Source: Physella acuta
Lineage: Eukaryota; Mollusca; Gastropoda; Physidae
Direction: 5' to 3'
DNA length: 64,000 nt
Assembly (NCBI RefSeq): GCF_028476545.1
Contig: NW_026731644.1
Location: 223,501-287,500, forward strand
The notes beneath the pieces are model-generated. The model worked only from the letters and a program-made list of their open reading frames with translations. It was not told the DNA's origin and made no database searches. Of the stretch, positions 12,686 to 25,978 are shown in pieces. Numbering within the stretch: position 1 is the stretch's first letter; each line of letters begins with the position of its first letter. A program made the translations under genes and the position numbers.

Positions 12686-13175
12686 TCCCTTCTAGACTAG
12701 AACACTAGATGGTTGTACAACCCCCTCTAGAACACTAGATGGTTGTACAACCCCCTCTAGACTAGAACACTACATGAATGTACAACTCCCTCTAGACTAG
12801 AACACTAGATGGTTGTACAACCCCCTCTAGACTAGAACACTAGATGGTTGTACAACCCCCTCTAGAACACTACATGAATGTACAACCCCCTCTAGACTAG
12901 AACACTAGATGGTTGTACAACCCCCTCTAGACTAGAACACTAGATGGTTGTACAACGCCCTCTAGACTAGAACACTAGATGGTTGTACAACCCCCTCTAG
13001 ACTAGAACACTATATGGTTTTACAACCCCCTCTAGAACACTACATGGTTGTACATCCCCCTCTAGACTAGAACACTAGATGGTTGTACAACCCCCTCTAG
13101 AACACTACATGAATGTACAACCCCCTCTAGACTAGAACACTACATGAATGTACAACCCCCAATAGAACACTAGAT
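12686..13175. repeat. 30/35-bp VNTR upstream of gene A
   Basis: About 14 units of ACTAGATGGTTGTACAACCC plus CCTCTAGACTAGAAC, alternating between 35-bp units and 30-bp units that lack CTAGA. Only a single related fragment (GGCTAGAACACTAC at about 25,290) is seen in copy B. Confidence 0.9.
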
Positions 13176-13625
13176 TGTTGGATGAGTCAGTGGATTCACG
13201 TGTGAACACAAAAGGGCGTGGCACCAGAAAACGGCTGACTATAACGCGATGCATTTCTCAATCCTGCCACCCTAGGTTGTCTTTGATAATCTGACTATTA
13301 CCCGACTAATATCTTGGATACTTTATCTTAACAAGACCAATATCTTGGATACCTTATCTTAACATGACCAATATCTTTGATGGCCTGCGATTTTGGATGT
13401 CCTCTTTCAGAAACAAATGGTTTCACATTAGGTCTATCTATCTACTTAGCTCCCAACTCGTTAAATTCTACCGTAAATATTTCCCAAATCGTCAAATTGT
13501 ACCGTAAATATTTCCCAACTCGTCAAGTTGTGCCGTAAATTTTTTTCAAACACATGTCAAATTTTACCGTAAGTATTTGTGACACTTTGGTCATGAGCAT
13601 GGGCTGTAGTAAACGCACCTGTGAT
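13176..13625. other. Spacer between two arrays
   Basis: Contains two to three short repeats of CCAATATCTTGGATACCTTA (about 13,310-13,380) and three copies of TTTCCCAACTCGTCAAATTG-like units (about 13,445-13,570). No gene. Confidence 0.6.
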
Positions 13626-13629
13626 GAAG

Positions 13630-16600
13630 TGATATATCACATCCACCCATCACATCAATTCAACACATCCACCCATCACATCCACCCATCACATACACCC
13701 ATCACATCCACCCATCACATCCACCCAACACATCAACCCATCACATCCACCCATCACATCTACCCATCACATCCACACATCACATACACCCATCACATCC
13801 ACCCATCACATCCACCATCACATCCACCCATCACATCCACCCATCACATCCACCCATCACATCCACCCATCACATCCACCCATCACATCCACCCATCACA
13901 TCCACCCAACACATCCACACATCTCATCCACCCATCACATCAAGATATATCACATCCACCCATCACATCCACTCATCACATCCACCCATCACATCCACCA
14001 TCACATCCACCCATCACATCCACCCATCACATCCACCCACACATCCCCACATCCACCCATCACATCCACCCACACATCCACCCATCCACACCACCCATCA
14101 CATCCACCCATCACATCCACCCATCACATCCACCCATCACATCCACCCATCACATCAACCCATCACATCCACCCATCACATCCACCCATCACATCCACCC
14201 ATCACATCCACCCATCACATCCACCCATCACATCCACCCATCACATCCACCCAACACATCCACCCAACACATCCACCCATCTCATCCACCCATCACATCC
14301 ACCCATCACATCCACCCATCACATCAACCCATCACATCCACCCATCACATCCACCCATCCACCCAACACATCCACCTATCACATCCACCCATCACATCCA
14401 CCCTTCACATCCACCCATCAAATCCACCCATCACATCCACCCATCACATCCACCCATCACATCCACCCATCACATCCACCCATCACATCCACCCATCACA
14501 TCCATCCATCCATCCATCCATCACATCCATCCATCACATCCACCCATCACATCCACCCATCACATCCACCCATCACATCCACCCATCACATCCACCAATC
14601 ACATCCACCCATCATATCCACCCATCATATCCACCCATCACATCCACCCTTCACATCCACCCATCACATCCACCCATCACATCCACCCATCACATCCATC
14701 CATCACATCCATCCATCCATCGATCCATCACATCCATCCATCACATCCACCCATCACATCCACCCATCACATCCACCCATCACATCCACCCATCACATCC
14801 ACCCATCACATCCACCCATCACATCCACCCATCACATCCACCCATCACATCCACCCATCACATCCACCCATCACATCCACCCATCACATCCACCCATCAC
14901 ATCCACCCATCACATCCACCCATCACATCCACCCATCACATCCACCCATCACATCCACCCATCACATCCACCCATCACATCCACCCATCACATCCACCCA
15001 TCACATCCACCATCACATCCACCCATCACATCCACCCATCACATCCACCCATCACATCCACCCATCACATCCACCCAACACATCCACCATCACATCCACC
15101 CATCACATCCACCCATCACATCCACCCATCACATCCACCCATCACATCCACCCATCACATCCACCCATCACATCCACCCATCACATCCACCCATCACATC
15201 CACCCATCACATCCACCCATCACATCCACCCATCACATCCACCCGTCACATCTACCCGTCACATCCACCATCACATCCACCCAACACATCCACCATCACA
15301 TCCACCCATCACATCCACCCATCACATCCACCATCACATCCTCCCATCACATCCACCCATCACATCCACCCATCCACCCAACACATCCACCATCACATCC
15401 AGCCATCACATCCACCCATCACATCCACCCATCACATCCACCCATCACATCCACCCATCACATCCACCCATCACAACTACCCATCACATCCACCCATCAC
15501 ATCCACCCATCACATCCACCCATCACATCCACCCATCACATCCACCCATCACATCCACCAATCACATCCACCAATCACATCCACCTATCCACCCATCACA
15601 TCCACCCATCACATCCACCCATCACATCCACCCAACACATCCACCCATCACATCCACCCATCACATCCACCCATCACATCCACCCATCACATCCACCCAT
15701 CACATCCACTCATCATATCTACCCATCACATCCACCCATCACATCCACCCATCACATCCACCCATCACATCCACCCATCACATCCACCCATCACATCCAC
15801 CCATCACATCCACCCATCACATCCACCCATCACATCCACCCTTCACATCCACCCATCACATCCACCCATCACATCCACCCATCACATCCACCCATCACAT
15901 CCACCCATCACATCCAACCATCACATCCATCCATCACATCCACCCAACACATACACCCATCACATCCACCCATCACATACACCCATCATATCCACCCATC
16001 ACATCCACCCATCACATCCACCCATCACATACACCCATCACATCCACCCATCACATCCACCCAACACATCCACCCATCACATCCACCCAACACATCCACC
16101 CATCCACCCATTACATCCACCCATCACATCCAACCATCACATCCACGCAACACATCCACCCATCACATCCACCATCACATCCACCCATCACATCCACCCA
16201 TCACATCCACCCATCACATCCACCCATCACATCCACCCAACACATCCACCATCACATCCAGCCATCACTTCCACCCATCACATCCACCCATCACATCCAC
16301 CCATCACATCCACCCATCACATCCACCCATCATATCCACCCATCATATCCACCCATCACATCCACCCATCATATCCACCCATCACATCCACCCATCACAT
16401 CCACCATCACATCCACCCGTCACATCCACCCATAACATCCACCATCACATCCACCCATCACATCCACCCATCACATCCACCATCACATCCACCCATCACA
16501 TCCACCCATCCACCCAACACATCCACCCATCACATCCACCCATCACATCCAGCCATCACATCCACCCATCACATCCACCCATCACATTCACCCATCACAT

Positions 16601-17850
16601 CCACCCTTCACATCCACCCATCACATCCACCCATCACATCCACCCATCACATCCACCCATCACATCCACCCATCACATCCAACCATCACATCCATCCATC
16701 ACATCCACCCAACACATACACCCATCACATCCACCCATCACATACACCCATCATATCCACCCATCACATCCACCCATCACATCCACCCATCACATACACC
16801 CATCACATCCACCCATCACATCCACCCAACACATCCACCCCTCACATCCACCCAACACATCCACCCATTACATCCACCCATCACATCCAACCATCACATC
16901 CACGCAACACATCCACCCATCACATCCACCATCACATCCACCCATCACATCCACCCATCACATCCACCCATCACATCCACCCATCACATCCACCCATCAC
17001 ATCCACCCAACACATCCACCATCACATCCAGCCATCACATCCACCCATCACATCCACCCATCACATCCACCCATCACATCCACCCATCACATCCACCCAT
17101 CACATCCACCCATCATATCCACCCATCACACCCACCCATCATATCCACCCATCACATCCACCCATCACATCCACCATCACATCCACCCGTCACATCCACC
17201 CATAACATCCACCATCACATCCACCCATCACATCCACCCATCACATCCACCATCACATCCACCCATCACATCCACCCATCCACCCAACACATCCACCCAT
17301 CACATCCACCCATCACATCCACCATCACATCCACCCATCACATCCACCCATTACATCCACCCAACACATCCACCCATCACATCCACCATCACATCCACCC
17401 ATCACATCCACCCATCACATCCACCCATCACATCCACCCAATACATCCACCATTACATCCAGCCATCACATCCACCCATCACATCCACCCATCACATCCA
17501 CCCATCACATCCACCCATCACATCCACTCATCACATCCACCCATCACATCCACCCATCACATCCACCATCACATCCACCCAACACATCCACCATCACATC
17601 CACCCATCACATCCACCCATCACATCCACCCATCACATCCACCATCACATCCACCCATCACATCCACCCATCCACCCAACACATCCACCCATTACATCCA
17701 CCCAACACATCCAACCATCACATCCACCCATCACATCCACCCATCACATCCACCCATTACATCCACCCAACACATCCACCCAACACATCCACCCATCACA
17801 TCCACCCAATACATCCATCCAACACATCCACCCATCAGATCCACTTCAGT
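13630..17850. repeat. 4.2-kb satellite, 13-bp unit CACATCCACCCAT
   Basis: More than 300 units of CACATCCACCCAT with point variants (CATATCC, CCAACAC, CTTCAC). Since 13 is not a multiple of three, the frame cycles every 39 bp through HIHPSHPPITSTH and never meets a stop, giving a spurious 1434-codon ORF. Strings of variant units recur: the block with CATCCAACCATCACATCC is present near 15,910 and 16,675 (about 765 bp apart), and the CATCCATCCATCC block near 14,500 and 14,690. This is higher-order structure from recent unequal exchange. In copy B the homologous position has no array. Confidence 0.95.
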
Positions 17851-18445
17851 GGACGTAGGCCTACGCTTTTATTACAAGCAAGGTTTCGGCTGGCTGCACG
17901 TATATTTGTATGACTTCATACGTGTGTATGCTCTACGTCCATCAACGAGAACAGCACATCTAGCCTGACTAATAAGCCCATCAAACCAGAGCTGGGCGAA
18001 CTTTGTGTGTCAATAGATCTGTATAATGGTGGATGGTTTTTGTTTTCCGTTTAAAAATCCGCCCTCCCATTGATGTTATCAAGCTTCTAGCTCAGCCAAG
18101 CGAAGATTGAGTCTCGAGCTTCACCAGATTTTTTTCCACATGGACAAACAAATATTTTTGTCACTGGGGGGAGATGTAAGCATTAGGCTCGCTGGGGAAC
18201 AACTAGAATTCTGGGGAACCACGGGGAACACTGGGATCTATTGAAAATGTAGGAAAAATGAGCGGAAAATATTTTAAAAGTTAAAAATATTTCAAAACAT
18301 GTGTGAGTTATTGGAATTAATTTGGCATTTTTGAAGTACTAGCAATGACTTATGCTCGTTATAAAAGCGTTTTTTTTTATCTTGAAATAAAGGGCCAATA
18401 GATAGAGGGCCAATAGACAGGGGCAAATAAACATGGGCCAATAGT
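17836..18445. repeat. Right end of duplicated module, copy A (block X)
   Basis: From ATCAGATCCACTTCAGTGG onward, matches 25,979-26,810 at high identity. Landmarks: CCGTTTAAAAATCCGCCCT, AGCTCAGCCAAGCGAAGA, TAAGCATTAGGCTCGCTGG. It ends in three or four GGCCAATAGACAGGG units where copy B has about 16. No coding recognised. Confidence 0.85.
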
Positions 18446-18639
18446 ATTAGTAATAGAACAAATTTCCATAAATGTGGGACTAAGCATAACTTTAATACGA
18501 TAGAAATTAATTAAATTATTCAATTAAAATACACATAATACATAAGCCCCAGGGGAGCAAAAGGCTTCAGATACACCTCTCCAGTAGACTCTCTTTAGCC
18601 CATGTTTGCCCCCAGCCATAGCCTCCCCTTCCCCAGTCT

Positions 18640-18880
18640 TCCTTTCCCCTGAGGGTTCCAGACAAATGCTGATATTCTCATTGTGTGGGCTGGAATGTTC
18701 CAGTATGTTTGTGGACTTGCTGTCATGTCCCAGTATGTGGGCTGTGGTGGGCTGTGGTGGGCTGTGATGGGCTGTTGCAACATGTGGTCGTGTGATCTTT
18801 TTTCTGGCAATCTTCAGGACTAGTCGTGGCCATGCGAAAGGCTGTTGTCTGTTGTTTGATTATGTAATCCTCCAGATCTC
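18640..18880. repeat. Left edge of duplicated module, copy B
   Basis: Homologous to about 4,935-5,190. It marks the start of the second module only about 190 bp after the end of block X of the first, so the two modules are in direct tandem order. ORFs here are shared non-coding matches. Confidence 0.8.
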
Positions 18881-19118
18881 GAGGCAACGGAGTGATCTAA
18901 CCCGTAAGTCTCGAGTTCGAATCCAGGTTCAAGTCAGTAGACCGTCCCCAAGTCCACCCAACTCTGATCGGTACCTAACTCACGTTAGCGAAAGTAAAGG
19001 CGGCTGGGCATCGTGCTGACCACACTATCTCTTCATACGCCGAGGTCACAGAAACAAGTGAACTCTATTTCACTTGACCTATAGACCGTCAGGTTTGAAA
19101 AGGGAACTTTACTTTTAC
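18878..19118 (+). mobile_element. tRNA-derived SINE
   Basis: A tRNA-like head with B box GAGTTCGAATCC at 18,912-18,923 is followed by a body with AGTCCACCCAACTCTGAT, AAAGTAAAGGCGGCTGGGC and GTGCTGACCACACTATC. The 3' part ends in GAAAAGGGAACTTTACTTT. This organisation matches tRNA-derived SINEs familiar from gastropods. It sits inside module B and is absent from the equivalent place in module A, so it inserted after the duplication or was lost from A. Confidence 0.7.
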
Positions 19119-19407
19119 TATTTTAATGTGTTTAAAATGCGTAACCTGCATTGGGGGAGGGGGTGAGAAGGCTATGAAGTATAAGAAGTTAAAATCCATA
19201 CATGACCATACGCGATTCGGGTTTCATTCCATATTTACAAACTGTTCAATTTGTCTGATGACAATAATAAGATGATGTTCATCGTAAAAATTGTTACGTC
19301 ACCTGTTTCAGTGATATCAAATGTGACACAAACACCCCAGACAGATGTGACAACTTTCTGTCACAGGTTCACTATACATTGTTCATCGTCATCATCATTC
19401 CTTTGTT

Positions 19408-19492
19408 GCCTACGTCCACTGAAATGGATCTGATGGGTGGATGTGTTGGGTGGATGTGATGGGTGGATGTGATGGGTGGATGTGTTGGCTGC
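19408..19492 (-). repeat. Inverted fragment of the 13-bp satellite edge
   Basis: CTACGTCCACTGAAATGGAT followed by GATGGGTGGATGTGTTGGG is the reverse complement of the satellite/block X junction at about 17,800-17,865, including unique DNA beyond the array. It is a small inverted transposed duplicate lying in module B. Confidence 0.85.
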
Positions 19493-20009
19493 AACCACAC
19501 ATCTCCATCGGACTCGGTTTTGGGCTGCCCCCTTTATCTGTGCCCATGTGTGCCCAGCTGTCCTGCCTCTTCTTCAACCGTTCTTCTCCATGTCTTTCTT
19601 GGCCGGCCCACCCTCCTTTTTCCCTGGGGATTCCAGTCCAAAGCATGTTTTGAGATGTCTTTATTTTCTTAATGTGTGTGTCCGATCCATCCCCATTTAC
19701 GGGCCTTGATATCTTTCTCTATTGGCTGTTGCTTTAAAATTTGCCACAGCTCTTTGTTTGATATTTTCTAAACATTGTTGGTGAATTAAAATTATTTTCA
19801 TGCTGTTTAGCGAAGTATTTATTTCGCTTTTGAAACAAAGCAAAGATTATTTTGATCTAGTTTTCCCTGAGAATGAAACTTTTGATTTAACTCCCCATCT
19901 CTTTGTTTAGCCGCTGTACGATGTTTTTGTAATGCCGAAGTCATGTTCAGCGTGTTAGCAAACGACTCCATGTCTAAACCAATCTTATGACGGCACTAGA
20001 TACAGCAAG

Positions 20010-20890
20010 GCGACACCCCACATAGTGACGTCATTTAATTCTATGTACAGCTGTTTATAAATATTTTTGGGGCCATTTTCTCTATTGATACTCTGCCCCA
20101 TCCCCAGAAATACTTGTGTAGATTTTCACGTGGATACCCCTCACTATTTACATTGAATTCTTCATATATGATTACAATGGTGAATTGAAGGTGTTGGTAC
20201 TCTAAAATGAGGAGAAGACCTTCTACAAATGTTAATTAGTTTATTACATCTTTGATTTCCTAAATCAATAAGTTTAATAATTAATTAATTAATTAATACA
20301 ACAGTAACAAGTGAAACAATATGAACATTGAGTGAGCAAAGACCGGTGTATCACGTGACAACACTAGCTATGTTAACTGGTTTTTACATTAGACGATATG
20401 TGAAATCATTAGACACCAGATTTTAATGAAATGTTAATCTATAATACACAATACAACATACACCAAATATGTTTTTATTCTTCTTATTTTACGTTTATTG
20501 AGCTTTAATTTTTAAAGTTATAAAGAACATTTGTTTAAAATATATATTTTAAATCTTTTATTTATCGAAATAGAGATATTTGAAACAAGTAATATCACAA
20601 TAAAAAAAATATTTTAGAGAAAAATGTTTAATGTGGATGAAAATCGTCAAGCGATATTTTTTTCAGTGGTCGACTTGACATGAGACGTGAAACTTGACAC
20701 TTGATCACCTACGTGAAACCGAAATGTGATCTGAAATAGATTAATTGGAAATATTTGGTTTTATTCAATTGGAATTATGTTGTTTCATTCAGTTTGAAGT
20801 CATTCAAGTGCTTACACGGATATGGTTTTAATTAAGTAATTATTTATTTTAATTTGTTTTTAGTTTTTGTGGACACTGACATAACACGTC
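20010..20890. repeat. Conserved 3' flank of gene B
   Basis: Match to 5,585-6,480. It includes an AATAAA on the minus strand at 20,765-20,760, about 190 nt past the gene B stop, in the same context as in copy A. Confidence 0.85.
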
Positions 20891-20955
20891 TTGTCTGAGA
20901 TTGGCCTAACAAAAGTGTTGCTGATGTTGGAGCTAAGAAAAGACTTACCCAGTCT

Positions 20956-23900
20956 CTACCAGTGGTTGCCGTTCCTCCTGTACTCGTTGACGCTCTGCTC
21001 GAGGTCAGCCATCATGTCCGTGTACTGTTTGGCCGCCCGGCACATGATGGTCACAAGGTCCTCCAGGGCGCTCTTCAGCTGGTCGTGTTGGTCCAGGGCG
21101 GAGAACTCTTCGGCCTTTTTCTGTGGGGGGAGACAGATCATATGAGGGTCAGTTGAGGGGGGGGGGATTGGTGTGAGGGTCAGTTGGTATGTTGGGGGAC
21201 ATAGGTGTGAGGGTCAGTTGGTCGGTGGAGGGGCATTTGTGTTGGGGTCATATGGGAGATGGGGGACAGGTCTGGTGGCGGGGGACATTGGTTAGGGGGT
21301 CAGTTGAGCTGGAGGGTACAGGTCGGTGTGAGGGTCAGTTCAGGTGGGGGACAGGATAGTGTGAGGGTAAACGGAGGATGAGGGGTAATATTCGTTTTTT
21401 TTAATTGCCCGACCATGTTTCATTCTCCCTCCGTGTACTAAATGAATGATTATACCTACTCCATGACTCTTTAAAACTCACCTTCATCTCTTCAGGGCAG
21501 AAGCTAACCATATCATCCATCTCGCTGTCTGTGCTGTTGTCGTAGTTTGTCACTGAGGTGTCGTTGTTGTCGTTGTCGTCGGTGGTGTCGTTTCTTGCAC
21601 CATCAACCATGTCTCCTTCATCGTCGTCATCATCAGCGTCATCGCATCCAGTACCAAATTTGCCATCAGCGATCCTGTAAAGATAATTTTTTTTTAACTT
21701 TTTGCGTTTTGTTTAGTTGTTCAACTACTTACCCAGTTTCTTGATCCGTTTAACTAATTTGGAGTTTCATCTGCAGTTATGATCTAAATCGTTTCATTAT
21801 ATTATCAGAAGTGACATACAGTGATTAATACAGCCAAAAAAAATGTTTCTTGATATGGCTTCTGTGTGACCTATAAAATAACTTCATGATGATGACTTTT
21901 GTGGTGACTTAAATTCCTTTGTATGACTTACTTGACTTTAGTGTGACTGCATGACTTTAGTGTGACTGCATGACTTTAGTGTGACTGCATGACTTAAGTG
22001 TGACAGCATGACTTGATAACTTACTTTTGCAGGAGTTTCTTGGACCTGGAACATGGGCAGTCGTCCAGCAGGTGCTCGATGATTGAGTGGGTGAAGCTGA
22101 GTTTCTGCTCCTCGTATTCCTCGGTCAGAGACTGGAGCTTCTGGGTCAGCATCTTCTTGACCTGGGCACGCTCCATCTCACGTCTGATGGCGTCCTTGGC
22201 TTCACGCTCTTCGCGCTCTTTAATTTCCTGGTTCATTAGTGAATAATTAATGAGTTACACGCTCGCGTGAGGATTAAGACGATTGACCGTATTTTGAGCT
22301 TTAAGTTTTGGTAAATAAATCACTAACTGACCGTCATTATTATCTTATGCACTGACCTCAGTTCCGAGATCACCAACTGACCCACAATCTGACCCCACCA
22401 TCTGACCCCACCAACTGACCTTCACCCTGACCCCACCATCTAACCCTATCAACAGACCTTTACCCTGACCCAACCATCTGACTGCACCATCTGACCTTCA
22501 CATTGACCCCACCAACTGACCCCATCAACTGACCTTCATCCTGACGAACTCCTTATACTGCAGGACGTGTCCACGAACGTAGTCGTCATATTCCTCATCC
22601 TCACCCCTGTCCCTCCTGTCCTGTCTCTGGAGCCACTCTTTGAACTCTGCGAATGTCTTTCTCTTCTGTAACACATTTCAATTCAGTATTAATTTTATAA
22701 TTTTATTGATTACGTGTCCATTGTGTTTTAAATCAAAACTTTCTTTTTTTTTCATAGTAAATATAATCATGGACGCTATATATGTTACCAACTGCGCTTA
22801 ACAACTGAATACATCAGTGGATTGAGACACTGACAACTGACAGACTCACCTTATCGTTGTCGTCATCCCTCTCCTCTCCCTCCTCCCTGTTTGACCCGCG
22901 TCTTGAGCCTCGCCCATCGTCTTTGGACTTCTGCCTTCGCTGGTCGTTTTGGTCATCGGCAGTTGAGTCATCGTCGTCTTTTTCCTGGCTTTTCTTGCTT
23001 CCGCGGCCTTCGCCCCTCTTTCCCCAGCCCAGGGGCTTATCGTCACCCCATCGATTGTCGGGACGGTCGTCACTACTGTCGTCGTCGTCTGTGTCTACGG
23101 AGGGTGTGTTGTGGTCGTCAGATTCCTGGGAGTCTGGAACCTTCTGCTGCTGTCTCCTGCCACGCCCCTTCCTGTCACCCCATCCATTGGATTCTTCACG
23201 ATCTCCCCATCCTTTGGATTCTTCCTTATCTCCCCATCCTTTGGATTCTTCCTTATCTCCCCATCCTTTGGATTCTTCCTTATCTCCCCAGCCTTTGGAG
23301 CCTTGCTTATCTCCCCATCCTTTGGATTCTTCCTTATCTCCCCAGCCTTTGGAGCCTTGCTTATCTCCCCAGCCTTTGGAGCCTTGCTTATCTGCCCAGC
23401 CTTTGGAGCCTTGCTTATCTCCCCAGCCTTTGGATTCTTCCTTATCTCCCAATCCTTTGGAGCCTTGCTTATCTCCCCATCCTTTTGATTCTTCCTTATC
23501 TCCCCATCCTTTGGAGTCTTCCTTATCTCCCCAGCCTTTGGATTCTTCCTTATCTCCCCATCCTTTGGATTTTTCCTTATCTCCCCATCCTTTGGAGCCT
23601 TGCTTATCTCCCCAGCCTTTGGATTCTTCCTTATCTCCCCATCCTTTGGATTCTTCCTTATCTCCCCATCCTTTTGATTCTTCCTTATCTCCCCATCCTT
23701 TGGAGTCTTCCTTATCTCCCCAGCCTTTGGATTCTTCCTTATCTCCCCATCCTTTGGATTCTTCCTTATCTCCCCAACCTTTGGAGCCTTGCTTCTCTCC
23801 CCAACCTTTTCCGTTGTTTCCTTTCTCGGAGGAATCATCGTCCTCACCAAAGCCGAGGTCTTTACCCCATCCTTTCTCTTTGATCTCCTTCTCTACCTCA

Positions 23901-23968
23901 TCCCACATGCGGTGGAAGTCCCCAGCCAACACCATTGGCACCACCAACAGAACGAAGAGCAGCTTCAT
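20956..23968 (-). CDS. Secreted nonapeptide-repeat protein, copy B (5 coding exons)
   Basis: CDS exons on the minus strand: 23968-22850, 22665-22534, 22227-22025, 21674-21482, 21120-20956. GT-AG junctions and phases are identical to gene A; total 603 aa. The signal peptide MKLLFVLLVVPMVLA and the next 50 residues equal copy A. The repeat region has 24 nonapeptides (KGWGDKEES, with KGWGDKQGS as the second main type) against 13 in A, while the acidic/arginine linker after it is shorter. Exons 3, 4 and 6 are nearly unchanged (DDCPCSRSKK, TIMCRAAK kept), so the C-terminal helical part is the most constrained. Exon 5 lost a few acidic codons and gained a Cys. Function unknown; TATA promoter and exon 1 lie at 24,957-24,866. 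Confidence 0.88.
21930..22015. repeat. 19-bp intronic minisatellite, gene B
   Basis: About four GACTTTAGTGTGACTGCAT units, homologous to the longer array at 8,210-8,380. Confidence 0.85.
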
Positions 23969-23976
23969 CGTAATGT

Positions 23977-24749
23977 CTGGAATCAAGAAATTAATTCGTC
24001 AGTGGAGAATTCGCCATTGATAGAATAAGCTGGCAAAGTTTTGAAGTAAATAATAATTCCTCTTTAACTTTATCAATAACAACAGCAACTTCCCACAGCT
24101 TGTGTCGCGGTTGAGCTGAGCCATCAGCACCATAAAGGACATGTCGTTTCGCCACTTCTAGGGCTTACACGTTTACTATTGGTTCTAAATTGCAAAACTA
24201 AAAACCACTATTTAAATTCCGAAAAGGAGAACTTTTTAACGGATCAAACCAAATTAATTTAAACGGCTTTACTCGACTTAAAAATACATGAAAATATCTC
24301 TGTATGACGGGAAGGTTTATGTCTAATGTCTTCTGTACCCATGCCTTTAGTTGTCTAATGTCTTCTGTACCCATGCCTTTAGTTGTCTAATGTCTTCTGT
24401 ACCCATGTCTTTAGTTATCTTGTATCAAATGACAAGACATGTTTCAATGGGATCTTGAGGAACCAAATACTTGACACATCTCGTTTGTTTATCACTACAT
24501 ATGTGATCTATTTTTATCACCTACATATGTGATCTATTTTTATCACCTACATATGTGATCTATTTTTATCACCTACATATGTGATCTATTTTTATCGCCT
24601 ACATATGTCATCTATTGTATCAACTACATACGAAAACGTTTATTTTAACACCAGGTAACATAGGTTTATATGGGTTTATATATGGGTTGTTTACGACAGA
24701 TATTTTCCTCGAGAGCTTTTTCTTTATTACAAACTCTAAACAATAGCTG

Positions 24750-24754
<5 letters not shown>
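23977..24754 (-). repeat. Intron 1 of gene B with two minisatellites
   Basis: At about 24,325-24,420 there are three copies of a 32-bp unit (GTCTAATGTCTTCTGTACCC plus ATGCCTTTAGTT). At about 24,480-24,625 there are six copies of a 26-bp unit (ATCACCTACATATGTGATCT plus ATTTTT). Neither is present in intron 1 of gene A. Confidence 0.85.

Positions 24755-24838
<84 letters not shown>
24755..24838. repeat. (TA)n microsatellite in intron 1, copy B
   Basis: About 42 TA units, about 26 nt from the exon 1 donor, positional homologue of the longer tract in copy A. Confidence 0.95.
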
Positions 24839-24840
<2 letters not shown>

Positions 24841-24865
24841 TAGATAATATCTGATAAATTCTTAC

Positions 24866-24957
24866 CTGCTGTCTTCTCGTACTTTATCCACTAATTGAGG
24901 CAATCAAAGAATGACGATCGATGGAATGGCTCTAGCCTGTGGTATCTAGTTTTATAG
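24866..24957 (-). promoter_or_regulatory. TATA promoter and non-coding exon 1 of gene B
   Basis: CTATAAAA on the minus strand near 24,957-24,950, then the conserved leader (TTGCCTCAATTAGTGG, AAGTACGAGAAGACAGCAG) ending at donor GTAAGA, exon end 24,866. Same layout as copy A. Confidence 0.7.
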
Positions 24958-25978
24958 TTCAGCCTGCTCCATTTCCTACAGCTCAGGCCCGGCTTCTTAA
25001 CGCGCTCTGGTAAGTTTGCATAGATTTGTTGATGCGCATGTAGAGAATATTCAAGTGTGGCGATCAGTTTTTGCTTAAGCATGCAGTGTGGGGTGTGGGG
25101 TGTATAACATTAGACGAAAAGATTGTGATTGCTTATTGGAGGTTTGCTTGGGATTGTGTGGGGAGATGGGGTGGGTTGGTGGGTTTCGTCCGTTAGAGAC
25201 GAAGAAAAATGTTGCAAGAGAAGCGTGCTAAGTAACCTGGAGCCGTAGAACTTAAGCGTGCTAAGTAACCTGGAGCCGTAGAACTCCTTCGAGGCTAGAA
25301 CACTACAGGCATGGCTGAGCCAATGGCTCCACCTGTGAAGATGGCTGAGTAGTTGTATGGCGGGGAAAAAAGACATGGTTGAGGACATCAAAGGTTGGAC
25401 TGACCTGCCTGATGCAGAACAACCCAGAGCATCAGAGGACCGAGACAGAAGGCAGAAAATTATGAGAAAATCAAATGTGGTTACAAACGATCTGAGAGAA
25501 TCAAATGTGGTGACAAACGACCCCAACAAGGACGGTTGATAGATTGAGATGTTTGGCAAGATGCAGTTCTTATTCTAGAAAGATCTTTTAGGACATGTCT
25601 AAACACAACCTAACCATCTCTGATTGCCTATCTAAACATGACCTATCTTAACATGACCTAAACATCTTTAATGACCTGTCTAAACATGACCTAACCATCT
25701 TTGATGACGTGTCTAAACATAACCTAACTATCTTCAATAACCAGATTAACAACGTTTTCGCCATTTTTATGACCTACTTAACCATTACTTTCTTTGATGA
25801 CCTACTTAACCATTGCCTTCTTTGTTGACCTGCCCTACTTCGAGCGGTTGGTCAACAGAACTATTTAACTACTTATTTCTTCCTTGTCAAATATCATAAC
25901 ACTTGTGATCATTTAATTTTTAAATCGTCCATGATCATTACAAGACCCATCTGTGTGTTATTTTATTATCTATTACGT
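24958..25978. other. 5' flank of gene B
   Basis: Partly homologous to the 5' flank of gene A (25,110-25,200). It holds a direct repeat of GTGCTAAGTAACCTGGAGCC (25,227 and 25,258), a repeated AATCAAATGTGGT motif near 25,470-25,515 and a degenerate run of CTAAACATGACCTAACCATC units at 25,590-25,850. No convincing coding. Confidence 0.6.

Noticed and set aside
13630-17850. CRISPR-like array
   Set aside because: No alternation of constant repeats and unique spacers, and the DNA is eukaryotic.
13554-17858. 1434-codon ORF of HIHPSHPPITST repeats
   Set aside because: It is a 13-bp satellite that cycles through frames without stops; unit boundaries, variant patterns and absence in module B show no coding constraint.
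22857-24020. 387-codon plus-strand Pro/Leu/Ser-rich ORF opposite gene B
   Set aside because: Antisense shadow of the same 27-bp repeat; no independent start context or splice support.
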